Shown: positions 49,190-61,800 of the stretch, one piece after another
Layout: each line of letters begins with the position of its first letter
Position numbering within the stretch: position 1 is the first letter of the stretch
NCBI GenBank assembly: GCA_023614405.1
Contig: CM042694.1
Span: 484,069,392 to 484,133,391, forward strand
DNA: 64,000 bases
Direction of reading: 5' to 3'
Origin: Avena insularis
Taxonomy: Eukaryota > Streptophyta > Magnoliopsida > Poales > Poaceae
The notes under the pieces: generated by a model
Database searches by the model: none
What the model was told of the DNA's origin: nothing
What the model saw: the letters and a program-made list of their open reading frames with translations, nothing else
Position numbers and translations under genes: made by a program

Positions 49190-49776
49190 AGCGGCAAATG
49201 GAGTCTGGAATCTGGTAGATTAATGGAGGCGTTGTGATAAGGAGGCGGATGGATTCGAGAGGGGATGGAATCAGGGATGGGGCAGTTGTTTGAGTAGGGA
49301 GTGAATCTGCAAGGAACCGTCGCCGCCGCCGGTTCTCGTCCGCGTGGAAGACAAGAAGGGGGGCGTAATTATTGAGGGCGGGCACCGGAACAGTCTAGAG
49401 GAAGTGAAAAAATAAATCGTAAGAGAGAAATGTGTGGCTGGCCTGTCAGTGAGTGAAGGTCAGCACGTGCAAACGTGCCTACGTTTGACTTGGATCGTGC
49501 ATGACAGACCTCGATTCCACCGCATGCAAGTGGAGCAGAACAAATTTTAGGAAGCGCTAGCGTCGATGTGTAAAACCACCGTTTTTCTCCACCTTCACCC
49601 TACTATGAACAGTCGTGCACCATTCCAGATATTGGTAAGGGCGGTTCCAATCTTTCAGTTCTCCGTCTCATTTACTCCTCCACGGTCTCATCATCTTTCT
49701 CCTCCACGGCCTCATCCATTTCCTCCACCACCACATCACCCTCTTCCTCCGTATCCTTTCCCTCTTGCCTGTAGTC
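49190..49776. other. Intergenic, with divergent gene starts on both sides
   Basis: No coding region is supported. The DUF295 gene starts leftward and the exonuclease copy rightward, so both promoters may be here. A segment at 49,498-49,550 (GATTCCACCGCATGCAAGTGG and neighbours) recurs, diverged, at 50,848-50,900. Confidence 0.5.
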
Positions 49777-50679
49777 ATGGACGGTCCAGACGTCCGAAAC
49801 GACGGCAGGCAAGAAACAGCGCACTTCGACATCGAAGTACATGGCGGGAAGAAGATCGATGTCGTCTACACCACAGTCCCTCGGACGGTGAGGAACACTC
49901 TGAATAATTACACGAGTTGGCTGTAGTTCGAAGAAAACAGGTTCGTAGGTCTCGACCTCGAGTACAGCCGCGATCACCGTAGGATCGCCGTGGTGCAACT
50001 CTCCATGAAGGGGCACGTCCTCGTATACCAGCCTTTTTGCGAGAAGGGGGCTGACGAGATCTGGTAAACTTTGTTGTCTTTTTGTTCCTAAACCATCTAT
50101 TTGCAAAAGTTATTGCTATATTATTTGTCTGAATTCATTTTCATGCAGGTGGGGCGAAAGCATTAGGGATCTGTTTCATGACTTTTTTGTGAACCAGCAC
50201 ATAACATTTACTAGTGTTGACATCACGAATGAAACTAAACTGCTTGAAAGCCCGACTGTCAACATTAGAATCCCAAAGGAGTGTAGAGTGGACACCAGGA
50301 AATTTACTAGATCCTAGGGACGAAGGGCGGCAAGACCGGGATGGCCGCTCTTGCCTTCGAACTCATCGACACGTGGTACGCTGACATGAAGGACAGATTG
50401 TCGAGATGTTCGTAGAGGCGTTTAGGGCACGATTACTAGGAGGATAAGCCACTTTCTGAACCTAATATGAAGTACGCTGCAATTGACGGGTATGTTAGCC
50501 TTGAGATGTACCGCTAGATTGTAAAATCTCGTTCCAGGCATCGCATCATTGAACCACCACCAAGGCAGGTTGTTTGCCACAGATGCTGGAGTGTAGATGA
50601 ATCTACAAGCCGGGGCAAGCGACCGAAGGCATCCTGGGATCGGTTGCCTTCTCCGATAGGCTGGGATGTAGACTATTAG
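49777..50679 (+). pseudogene. Werner-like 3'-5' exonuclease copy, plus strand (broken)
   Basis: Exon 1 (ATG 49,777 to 50,063) encodes MDGPDVRNDGRQETAHFDIE and the exo I motif 'FVGLDLEYSRD' (D and E of DEDD). A GTAAAC donor and a TTTTCATGCAG acceptor at 50,148 join exon 2 in phase, which has 'ITFTSVDITNETKLL' (exo II-like) and 'YAAIDGYVSLEMY' (exo III YxxxD). TAG at 49,924 (codon 50) and later TAGs at 'CS*', 'DY*ED' and 'YR*IV', and a frameshift near 50,316, destroy it. In intact family members such proteins are small nucleases that trim 3' ends. The convergent partner lies at 51,060. The tail 'PPPRQVVCHRCWSV' is not one I can assign. Confidence 0.8.
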
Positions 50680-51059
50680 TGCATGATTGTTGTGTTTAGG
50701 AATACATGTTATTTCAGAAGTACACTATGTGAGAAATTACGAACTGCTGTGTATTACCTTTGTCAAACTATAATCTGGGTTTGGTTATGACTGTATCATT
50801 CACTATAATCTGGGTTTGGTTATGACTTATGACTGTATCACACCTTATGCATGCCAGTCCTGGATTCCGCCGCATGCAAATGGCACAGACAGAATTTGTA
50901 AGAATGAATGTTGAGCATACAACAGGGGAATGTAATTCATACAGGTTAAGTAGCTAATAACACAGGGATCATACGAGCTTGGTTCTTACACACAGAATGC
51001 TTAGAAAATACACGCGAGATAAAATACAGGTGAGATAAAACTAGGAAAGAAATGCAAAA
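50680..51059. other. Intergenic between the convergent exonuclease copies
   Basis: Contains a 42-bp-scale tandem duplication ('CTATAATCTGGGTTTGGTTA' twice, about 50,770-50,825) and the second copy of the 49,498-49,550 segment. No genes were seen. Confidence 0.5.
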
Positions 51060-51713
51060 CTAGTAGTGGTAAATAGCACACTCACCCACCCGCCAGATCC
51101 TATTGAGCATCTCATAGCAGACATACGCGTCCCTGGCTGCGTACTTGATCGCATCATAATCCAGGTGCCTCCACTCCCATCGCTCGTGCAGGTGCTTCGG
51201 GAACTCGACTTTCATGCCGGTGTACTCAAGGTCGATGATGTCGGAAGTGAATCTAGCCATGCCGGCTTTCCCCGTACCACCATCCGGGTACCTCCACAAA
51301 CGTTGGAGATCGACGTGATTGACGACATGAACGAGGAGATCCCGTTCTAGCTTCGGAGTGTCGTTCTTGATGTCGATGCTGGCGAAGTAGATCTCCCTCC
51401 TATGTAGGAACTCATGAAGCTCTGGGCATATAGATTTGGCCCTATATACGTGATATAGGAGGCAATGGTTGTGCATGGACAGCTGCAAAAGCGCCGTCCT
51501 CTTCCTATCTCCGCTATACTCGAGGTCAAGGCCGATGATCTTGTACCTGTCCATCGGCTCCTATAGCCACCGCTCATATATTGCGATGACCTTGGCGACC
51601 TCCGCTGACACATTTGTGTGGACGACCGTCAGCTTGGTGGTGCCATGGGCGGTGACGGTGTACCCATCGATGTAGTCGCTCCCGTCGCCGAACACGCCAT
51701 ACTCTGCGTCCAT
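51060..51713 (-). CDS. Werner-like 3'-5' exonuclease copy, minus strand; TAG at codon 51
   Basis: The first ATG is 51,713 (MDAEYGVFGDGSDYIDGYT), but TAG at 51,561-51,563 is codon 51. After it, a frame of 164 codons from the ATG at 51,554 (MDRYKIIGLDLEYSGDRKRT) is open and holds all three motifs: GLDLEYS (exo I D, E), 'FASIDIKNDTPKL' (exo II), and 'YAARDAYVCYEM' (exo III, YxxxD). So a protein starting just before the catalytic core could be functional, or the gene is newly broken. Family members are about 200 residues, so the shorter product lacks the N-terminal part. The copy at 49,777 is its diverged paralogue. No intron is evident. Confidence 0.75.
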
Positions 51714-52898
51714 GGCAGCAGCTAATGCGGCGGCGGTGGCCTAGGGTCGGTAGCGGTGGCTGGGACTGGGCGTGGCGGTGGAGTGATTTGTTGCGGTGGT
51801 ATGGCCAGGCGGAGGCGGTGCCTGCGGCAACGTCGATGGTTCTTGCGGTGGTGGCGGCGGCAGAAGGAATGAGTTGGGTATTTTTGCACAGTGATGTGCT
51901 GAGCAAACGGAAGGCGATGCTTAAATTCTGTTTACCAATATTCCGGTCATACCCATGCAGAAGCAAGTTTGACCGGGCAAGCACCGTTGGTTTCCAATCC
52001 TAGCGATTAAATTCGGCGTCCATCCCGGTAGGCAATGGGATGGGTGTGCAACGTGGCTTTGGCGTGGTAGAGACCGGTCACGTAGACCACTGTCCCGTTG
52101 CTGATCCGCAGCGGGTGCGTGGTACTGACAGGACGTAACGTGACAGGACAGAAGGAAGTGTACAGTTATTATTAATTTCTAACTAGTTTAAGAAGTGTAA
52201 GCATAGACATGGATCTAGCATCCCTGCACCCTGGGGCAGACGCCTAGCCGATCAGGCCTGCCGGTTGCGCAAAGCTTGTCTAGAATTTGCCAAAATGAAG
52301 CTTGTTTGCCCATGCTTCTATAAGTTTCTCTGTAGGCCACTTGTGTAAGCATGCACAATAAAGCAACTTTGCAACACACATGTCGGTGGAAAAGCATTAG
52401 GTTTCAACGCACCACATAGTTTAGGGATTTAGAATAGCTACATTGTAGAGCTCTAGCAACATTCAGCTTTTTGTCAGATTTAGCTATAGCAACATTGTGT
52501 CTCGTTTGTCCTCACTTTTGCCCTCCCGATATTCCGAAGCCCTCACATGCGCTCGGAGGGGGATGCTATCTGGGCAAAGGCTTGGCTGTTACGTGCGCCA
52601 TGACGCCTAAAGTGGAAGTTTTTTTTTGTTATTTGACCTTTTTAAGAGTGCCTTTCCCCTCTCTCTCTAACAGTTGTGTTTTTTTGCCAAAAAAGGTAGG
52701 GAATCTAGAGCAGATTCTCTCTTCATTCATTGTTCCTTTTATGATCAATCTGGTAGCAAATCTAGAGCAGCAAAACAAACTAGCACCATAAATAAATAGT
52801 AAACAGAGCAGATGTAGATAAAGCAGCTAATATAGGTTATATAGTACGGTACTTAACGAGGTTCGACATTTAGGATGCTCAGCAAAGAATCGATGTGT
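51714..52898. other. Intergenic region upstream of the minus exonuclease
   Basis: GC-rich 51,714-52,150, then AT-rich. The short open frames show no domain. It likely includes the exonuclease promoter and the 3' side of the zf-XS-like gene. Confidence 0.45.
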
Positions 52899-53864
52899 TC
52901 AACATGCATAAGATAAAAGAAGCTGCTTTACAACAATAGCAAGAATGACTGATCTGGCCCTCGTGGCCTCTGCCAGGAGGGCATCCGCCTCCTCCCTCTG
53001 GCGCCTCCTCCACTTCTTGCTGCCCAGCCCCTTGACCTTGGGCGCCTTGGGTCTGATCGGGGGCATGCGACCCTCCTCGATAGCCACCTTCTAGAGGTTG
53101 TGGAGGTGAAGACCGAGCGCCTGGTGCTTGGCCCTGAAGCCGTGGACGTTCACGGACTCGCCGCAGTTCCTCACGTCCTCGGCATGCTTCACGAGGGAGT
53201 TGAAGTCTGTGGCGTGGAGCCTCCTGGTGGGACATAAGGGGCACCTGTACACGTCGGCGGCGAAGAAGTTGTTGTACAGACCGGACTTTAGCCTCCTCAG
53301 CACATGACGAGTCTTGGTGTCCTTGGACTCGTCGTCACTGCGGAGGTCGCTGCTAACCTCCTGTTGGAAAAAAATAGTAGAGTGAAATAAGGACATGATT
53401 GACATGCTTTGGTTATCGGGATTGATTTTTTGCATAAATTAACCGAATGAGATCTCCTGATTATTCCCCAAATCTCAAACCAAATCGAATACTGGTCCCA
53501 ACTACGAACAGGGCGATTCATCGAAAATCGAGATCTAACACAAGAGGATTAGCTACTGTAAAAAATACGAACAGCCGAGCCCTAATAACATACGATCTAG
53601 CATCCAACAATGGGAACGGGGGAAGAACAAGGGAAGGGGAGAAAACCCTGGTTACCTCAGACCATGGGTCGGTGATGCTGGTGTCGTAGGGGTTCTCCGG
53701 CCTTATGTAGACAACCTCCTCGTAGGGGTCCCATCCGAGCGGGATCTGTCCGAGACCGGCAGGGGCCTCCTTGCCGGCGGCTACGGCAGATGCGGGGACG
53801 GGGACAGGGGCTCCTCGCCAGTAGCCTTGGAGGCGCTGATGGCCACCGTGCCGTTCTTCTCCAT
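52899..53864 (-). pseudogene. zf-XS-like gene copy 1 (frameshift and TAG)
   Basis: Exon 1 (53,864-53,656, 209 nt) begins MEKNGTVAISASKATGEE; one base is missing near 53,808, after which the frame reads 'GLGQIPLGWDPYEEVVYIRP'. The exon ends at a GTAACC donor. Exon 2 starts at 53,360 after CAACAG and has 'KTRHVLRRLKSGLYN' and a zf-XS-type finger: 'CPLCPTRRLHATDFNSLVKH' and 'HGFRAKHQALGLHL'. TAG at 53,091-53,093 (after LHNL) stops it; the frame continues with basic 'KVKGLGSKKWRRRQREE' to TGA at 52,899. zf-XS fingers occur in SGS3-like RNA-directed silencing proteins, but no XS domain is seen, so the role is unknown. Corrected exon 1 length would be 210 nt, like copy 2. Confidence 0.7.
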
Positions 53865-54380
53865 CGCCGGCGTGGTTGGAGTTTTGTTGGGCGTTTGCAG
53901 AAGGTGATGCGACAGTGGAGACGGTTGAGTGAGCGAGTGCGTGATGGGTGGGAGTGGGGAGGCCTCTATTAAAAGAGAAGGGAAGCGATGTTTCGTTGCA
54001 CTACCATGCAGCGCGTACGCTAATGCACCGTGCATGGCCACACGTGTCCACTACCGCCCCGTGCACCGCACAAGCGTACTGTGAGTCGCGCTTTTTTCCT
54101 CGTGTCTAACCCTGGCGATTCAGTTGTACTCAGTTTTTCCCACCAACCATTGATCCTATATGATGTAGCAGACAGGATAACCCTTCTATCTATCGGGGGC
54201 ACCCCTATATCCATGCAAAATAACGAGTATGCCACCGGAACTTTAACTCCATAAACAGATGAACTTGAATATATTTTGAAGGTTACGAAAATAGAAATCC
54301 CCATAGTTTAAGGGTCTAGATACGGTAAGAGAACTAAATATTATTAGTGGACGGGCCAGCACAGTGATGGGGTTGGTCGG
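53865..54380. other. Intergenic between the two zf-XS-like genes
   Basis: Promoter-like region of copy 1 followed by the 3' side of copy 2. A TATA-like box was not singled out. No coding region is supported. Confidence 0.4.
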
Positions 54381-55225
54381 CTAGAAGTTGTTGATTCCTA
54401 AGTAAGGGGACACTAGGCTGGTCTTGACATACTCCCTCAGGAATTTGCCATAAGCAGCGTGCTTAGCCTTGGTCGCCGACTTGTGTTTACTAGTCGGGCT
54501 TTTACCGATGCCAACCGCATGCAGAATAAAGCTGGCAATCCTTGGGTTAACTCCTTTCTTACAGAAAGGGCACTTGAGCTCCCCAAGTCGAGTGCAGAAA
54601 GGGATTATCCTGCTCTTGAGCTTCTTCATGACATGGCGGCTCTTGTTGTCCCTGGTCTCCTTGTCAGAGTCCATCTCACATGAATACACCTATAATGTAT
54701 GGAATACAAACCGAAATGAGCAAAATAATAAATATATATTCCTTCCACCATTCCAAGTTACTTTCGATGCAATAACATGTCTATACAGTTCAGATTCATT
54801 ACTACCGCCTCCCCAAATTTTGCTCCTAAATTAATGTGGTTTGTGTTCTTGGTAACTTATTAATAAATAAATAATGTGGATTCATTCAGAATAGACTAGA
54901 TCTCTCCATGCACTGGTTCGTACGTTGCATCTAATCATTAGGACTAGATTTTTTTATGACACCAGGATAGATTAAGCTCGAGTAGAAAATATGAAACATG
55001 TAGAAATAGATGTACCTCCGGGTACACGAGCGGAGCATGTTCGTCGAACTCCACGCCCTCATCGGTGCCTCCGAAGTCATCAGCACCGGCGAGCACATGG
55101 TCCCCCAAGGGGTTGAACTGCACGTCCTCCTCACCTTGTGCTGCGTGATGGTCCTCCAGATCTGTCGCGTGAAGCACCACCCCGACGGCGATGCCTGGAC
55201 ACTCACCCCCACGCACTGGTTTCAT
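54381..55225 (-). CDS. zf-XS-like gene copy 2, two exons, apparently intact
   Basis: Exon 1 is 55,225-55,016 (MKPVRGGECPGIAVGVVLHA, exactly 70 codons) with a GTACAT donor. Exon 2 starts at 54,689 after CATTATAG and runs to TGA/TAG-type stop at 54,381: 'SRHVMKKLKSRIIPFC', then 'KCPFCKKGVNPRIASFILHA' and 'KAKHAAYGKFLREYV', a C2H.H zf-XS-like finger. The predicted protein has 172 residues, basic at the end. The exon structure and the phase-0 junction equal those of copy 1 (52,899), same strand, so they are tandem duplicates. Function is unknown; a nucleic acid-binding role is inferred from the finger. Confidence 0.7.
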
Positions 55226-55897
55226 GGAGAAGGTTCATGCAAGTACGTTCAAAATTGTGGGGTTTTGTTGGATAGGGAAGAGAGAGTAGTGGATGAGTGC
55301 GAATGGAGGACCTGATAGGCTGGGTTTTTAATGCAGGGACGTTTAGGCCTCCTCGAGGGCCCCGGTTGGCAGCTCTTCCAGCTGCGGCTACCGCGTGGAA
55401 GGTTCGTGTGGTGGGGTTCTGTCGGAAGTGAGAGTGTCGGCGTGCTGCGTAGTAAAAATGGTATAGCCCGTGGTCCATGGATGACTATTTGCCGTGCAGT
55501 AGACTTGTAGCCTTTGCAGACTAGATTAAACATGACATGACCACTCGATGACTTTTTCCATGGACGGCACCGTGTTCCTTCTTGTAGAAGTCTCGTTGAG
55601 GGAGACGTATGTGCTGTCTCGCGCTGTCCTGTGAAGGGCACGACGTGTGCAACGAGCCTTGTTGGATCACACAGTATCAACGGTTGGTGCGCACGATCCG
55701 CGTGACAACTGTGACAACCAATCAGGGCATAGCAGACAGAGTGGGCACAGGTTTGGGCTTCTATGAAAGAGAGAGAGGGGGCAAAACTGGGTAATATAAA
55801 AAAACAAGGGCAAAGCTGAGTAGTATAAAAACGGAAAGTGGGTGTCTTTTACAATGAAATGCATCATGGCATACATCAAATTATGCCAAGATAGATT
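55226..55897. other. Intergenic between zf-XS-like gene and minisatellite
   Basis: This includes the promoter side of zf-XS-like copy 2. The last 40 bases before the array (55,855-55,897) are AT-rich. The open frames here are short and lack domains. Confidence 0.45.
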
Positions 55898-58800
55898 CAC
55901 TAGAGTTCATTGCATGTGTGTTCTTTCCACAAACCACGTATGTATCCACAAGAGTCATTGCATGTGTGTTCTTGTCATGAACCACATTTGGATCAACCAG
56001 TGTCATTGCATGTGTGTTCTTTCCACAAACCACATATGGATCGACCAATGGCATTGCATGTGTGTTCTCTTCACAAACCACACATGGATCAACCAGTGTT
56101 CACTACATGTGTGTTCTTTCCACAAACCACTTATGGATCAACCAGTAGTCATTGCATGTGTGTTCTTTTCCACAAACCACTTATGGATCAACCATTAGTC
56201 ATTGCATGTGTGTTCTTATACTAAAACTAGCATTAGAATCATTGCATGTGTGTTCTTTCCACAAACTACACATGGATCAACCAGTGGTCATTGCATGTGT
56301 GTTCTTTTCGACAAACCACATATGGATCCATATGTGTTCTTATACTAAAACCAACATTAGAGTCATTGCATGTGTGTTCTTTCCACAAACCACTTATGGA
56401 TCCACCAGTGTTCATTGCATGTGTGTTCTTTTCCACAAACCACATATGGATCAACCAGTGGTCATTGCATGTGTGTTCTTTTCACAAACCACATGTGGAC
56501 CCAGAAACCACATCTGGATCCATTGGAGTCATTGCATGTGTGTTCTTTCCACAAACCACACATGGATCAACCAGTGGCATTGCATGTGTGTTCTTTTCCC
56601 AAATCACATATGGATCCACTAGAGTCATTGCTTGTGTGTTCTTATACTAAAACAAGCACTAGAGTCATTGCATGTGCGTTCTTTCCACAAACCACATATG
56701 GATCCACCAGTGTTCACTTCATCTGTGTTCTTTCCACAAACCACTTATGGATCCACCAGTGTTCACTACATGTGTGTTCCTGACATGAACCACATATGGA
56801 TCCACCAGTGTTCATTGCATGTGTGTTCCTGACATGAACCACATATGGACCAACTAGACTCATTGCATGTGTTTTCTTTTCACAAACCACATATGGATCC
56901 ACAAGTGTTCACTGCATGTGTGTTCTTTCCACAAACCACTTATGGATCCACCAGTGTTCATTGCATGTGTGTTCTTTTCCACAAACCACTTATGGATCAA
57001 CCAGTGGTCATTGCATGTGTGTTCTTTTCACAAACCACATGTGGACCCACTAGAGTCATTGCATGTGTGTTCTTATACGAAAACCAGCACTAGACTCATT
57101 GCATGTGTGTTCTTTTCACAAACCACACATGGATCCACCAGTGTCATTGCATGTGTGTTCTTTCCACAAACCACACGTGGATCAACCAATGGCCATTGCA
57201 TGTGTGTTCTTTTCCACAAACCACATATGGATCAACCAATGGCATTGCATGTGTGTTCTTTCCATAAACCACACATAGATCAACCAGTGTCATTGCATGT
57301 ATGTTCTTTCCACACATCACATATGGACCCACTAGAGTCATTGCTTGTGTGTTCTTATACTAAAACCAGCACTAGAGTCATTGCATGTGTGTTCTTTTCA
57401 CAAACAACATATGGATCCACCAGTGTTCACTGCATGTGTGTTCTTTCCACAAACCACTTATGTATCCACCAGTGTTCATTGCATGTGTGTTCTTTTCCAC
57501 AAACCACATATGGATCAACCAGTGGTCATTGCATGTGTGTTCTTTTCACAAACTACATATGGACCCACTAGAGTCATTGCATGTGTGTTCTTATACTAAA
57601 ACTAGCACTAGAGTCATTGCATGTGTGTTCTTTCCACAAACCACACATGGATCAACTAGTGTCATTGCATGTGTGTTCTTTCCACAAACCACATATGGAT
57701 CAACCATTGGTTATTGCATGTGTGTTCTTTTCACAAACCACATATGGACCCACTAGAGTCATTGAATGTGTGTTCTTTCCACAAACCACATATGGATCCA
57801 TCAGTGTTCACTTCATGTGTGTTCTTTCCACAAACCACTTATGGATCCACCAGTGTTCACTGCATGTGTGTTCCTTACATGAACCACATATGGATCCACC
57901 AGTGTTCACTTCATGTGTGGTCCTGACATGAACCACATATGGAACCACTAGAGTCATTGCATGTGTGTTCTTTTCACAAACCACATATGGATCCACCAGT
58001 GTTCACTACATGTGTGTTCTTTCCACAAACCACTAATGGATCCACCAGTGTTCATTGCATGTGTATTCTTTTCCACAAACCACTTATGGATCAACCAGTG
58101 GTCATTGCATGTGTGTTCTTTTCACAAACCACATGTGGACCCACTAGAGTCATTGCATGTGTGTTCTTATACTAAAACCAGCACTAGACTCATTGCATGT
58201 GAGTTCTTTCCACAAACCACATATGGATCCATTAGAGTCATTGCATGTGTGTTATTTCCACAAACCACACATGGATCAACCAATGGCATTGCATGTGTGT
58301 TCTTTCCACAAACCACACATGGATCAACCAGTGTCATTGCATGTGTGTTGTTTACACAAATTACATATGGACCCACTAGAGTCATTGCGTGTGTGTTCTT
58401 ATACTAAAACCAGCACTAGAGTCATTGCATGTGTGTTCTTTTCACAAACAACATATGGATCCACCAGTGTTCACTACATGTGTGTTCTTTCCACAAACCA
58501 CTTATGGATCCACCAGTGTTCATTGCATGTGTGTTCTTTTCCACAAACCACATATGGACCAACCAGTGGTCATTGCATGTGTGTTCTTTTCACAAACTAC
58601 ATATGGACCCACTAGAGTCATTGCATGTGTGTTCTTATACTAAAACTAGCACTAGAGTCATTACATGTGTGTTCTTTCCACAAACCACACATGGATCAAC
58701 CAGTGTCATTGCATGTGTGTTCTTTCCACAAACTACATATGGATCAACCAGTGGTCATTGCATGTGTGTACTTTTCACAAACCACATATGGACCCACTAG

Positions 58801-61800
58801 AGTCATTGCATGAATGTTTTTTCCACAAACCACATATGGATCCACCAGTGTTCACTGCATGTGTGTTCTTTCCACAAACCACTTATGGATCCACCAGTGT
58901 TCACTGCATGTGTGTTCCTGACATGAACCACATATGGATCCACCAGTGTTCACTTCATGTGTGGTCCTAACATGCACCACATATGGACCCACTAGAGTCA
59001 TTGCATGTGTGTTCTTTTCACAAACCACATATGGATCCACAAGTGTTCATTGCATGTGTGTTCTTTCCACAAACCACTTATGGATCCACCAGTGTTCATT
59101 GCATGTGTGTTCTTTTCCACAAACCACTTATGGATCAACCAGTGGTCATTGCATGTGTGTTATTTTCACAAACCACATGTGGACCCACTAGAGTCATTGC
59201 ATGTGTGTTCTTATACGAAAACCAGCACTAGACTCATTGCATGTGTGTTCTTTTCACAAACCACACATGGATCCACCAGTGTCATTGCATGTGTGTTCTT
59301 TCCACAAACCACACGTGGATCAACCAATGGCCATTGCATGTGTGTTCTTTTCCACAAACCACATATGGATCAACCAATGGCATTGCATGTGTGTTCTTTC
59401 CACAAACCACACATGGATCAACCAATGGCATTGCATGTGTGTTCTTTCCACAAACCACACATGGAGCAACCAGTGTCATTGCATGTGTGTTCTTTTCACA
59501 AACTACACATGGACCCACTAGAGTCATTGCATGTGTGTTCTTATACTAAAACCAGCACTAGAGTCATTGCATGTGTGTTCTTTACACAAACCACACATGG
59601 ATCAACCAGTGTCATTGCATGTGTGTTCTTTTCCACAAACCACATATGGATCAACCAGTGGTCATTGCATGTGTGTACTTTTCACAAACCACATATGGAC
59701 CCACTAGAGTCATTGCATGTGTGTTCTTTCCACAAACCACATATGGATCCACCAGTGTTCACAGCATGTGTGTTCTTTCCACAAACCACTTATGGATCCA
59801 CCAGTGTTCACTGCATGTGTGTTCTTTCCACAAACCACTTATGGATCCACCAGTGTTCACTTCATGTGTGTTCCTGACATGAACCACAAATGGATCCACC
59901 AGTGTTCACTTCATGTGTGGTCCTGACATGCACCACATATCGACCCACTAGAGTCATTGCATGTGTGTTCTTTTCACAAACCACATATGGATCCACCAGC
60001 GTTCACTGCATGTGTGTTCTTTCCACAAACCACTTATGGATCCACCAATGTTCATTGCATGTGTGTTCTTTTCCACAAACCACTTATGGATCAACCAGTG
60101 GTCATTGCATGTGTGTTCTTTTCACAAACCACATGTGGACCCACTAGAGTCATTGCATGTGTGTTCTTATACTAAAACCGACACTAGACTCATTGCATGT
60201 GTGTTCTTTTCACAAACCACACATGGATCCACCAGTGTCATTACATGTGTGTTCTTTCCACAAACCACACATGGATCAACCAGTGGCCATTGCATGTGTG
60301 TTCTTTTCCACAAACCACATATGGATCCATTAGAGTCATTGCATGTGTGTTATTTCCACAAACCACACATGGATCAACCAATGGCATTGCATGTGTGTTC
60401 TTTCCACAAACCACACATGGAGCAACCAGTATCATTGCATGTGTGTTCTTTCCACAAATCACATATGGACCCACTAGAGTCATTTCTTGTGTGTTCTTAT
60501 AATAAAACCAGCACTAGAGTCATTGCATGTGTGTTCTTTTCACAAACAACATATGGATCCACCAGTGTTCACTACATGTGTGTTCTTTCCACAAACCACT
60601 TATGGATCCACCAGTGTTCATTGCATGTGTGTTCTTTTCCACAAAGCACATATGGATCAACCAGTGGTCATTGCATGTGTGTTCTTTTCACAAACTACAT
60701 ATGGACCCACTAGAGTCATTGCATGTGTGTTCTTATACTAAAACTAGCACGAGAGTCATTGCATGTGTGTTCTTTACACAAACCACACATGGATCAGCCA
60801 GTGTCATTGCATGTATGTTCTTTCCACAAACCACATATGGATCAACCAGTGGTCATTGCATGTGTGTACTTTTCACAAACCACATATGGACCCACTAGAG
60901 TCATTGCATGTGTGTTCTTTCCAGAAACCACATATGGATCCACCAGTGTTCACTGCATGTGTGTTCTTTCCACAAACCACTTATGGATCCACCAGTGTTC
61001 ACTGCATGTGTGTTCCTGACATGAACCACATATGGATCCACCAGTGTTCACTTCATGTGTGGTCCTGACATGCACCACATATGGACCCACTAGAGTCATT
61101 GCATGTGTGTTCTTTTCACAAACCACATATGGATCCACCAGTGTTCACTGCATGTGTGTTCTTTCCACAAACCACGTATGGATCCACCAGTGTTCACTGC
61201 ATGTGTGTTCCTAACATCCACCACATATGGATCCACCAGTGTTCACTTGATGTGTGGTCCTGACATGCACCACATAAGGACCCACTAGAGTCATTGCATG
61301 TGTGTTCTTTTCACAAACCACATATGGATCCACTAGTGTTCACTCCATGTGTGTTCTTTCCACAAACCACTTATGGATCCACCAATGTTCATTGCATGTG
61401 TGTTCTTTTCCACAAACCACTTATGGATCAACCAGTGGTCATTGCATGTGTGTTCTTTTCACAAACCACATGTGGACCGACTAGAGTCATTGCATGTGTG
61501 TTCTTATACTAAAACTAGCACTAGACTCATTGCATGTGTGTTCTTTTCACAAACCACACATGGATCCACCAATGTCATTGCATGTGTTTTCTTTCCACAA
61601 ACCACACGTGGATCAACCAATGGACATTGCATGTGTGTTCTTTTCCACAAACCACATATGGATCCATTAGAGTCATTGCATGTTTGTTATTTCCACAAAC
61701 CACACATGGATCAACCAATGGCATTGCATGTGTGTTCTTTCCACAAACCACACTTGGATATACCAGTGTCATTGCATGTGTGTTCTTTCCACAAATCACA

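Noticed and set aside
49566..49907. 113-codon proline-rich plus-strand frame starting at 49,566
   Set aside because: It overlaps the real exonuclease exon in a different frame and lacks any domain; its proline richness comes from CTCC repeats upstream of the ATG.
56370..59877. Long open frames in the minisatellite as genes encoding repeat proteins
   Set aside because: They occur in several overlapping frames and on both strands, follow the monomer period, and have no start context or domain.
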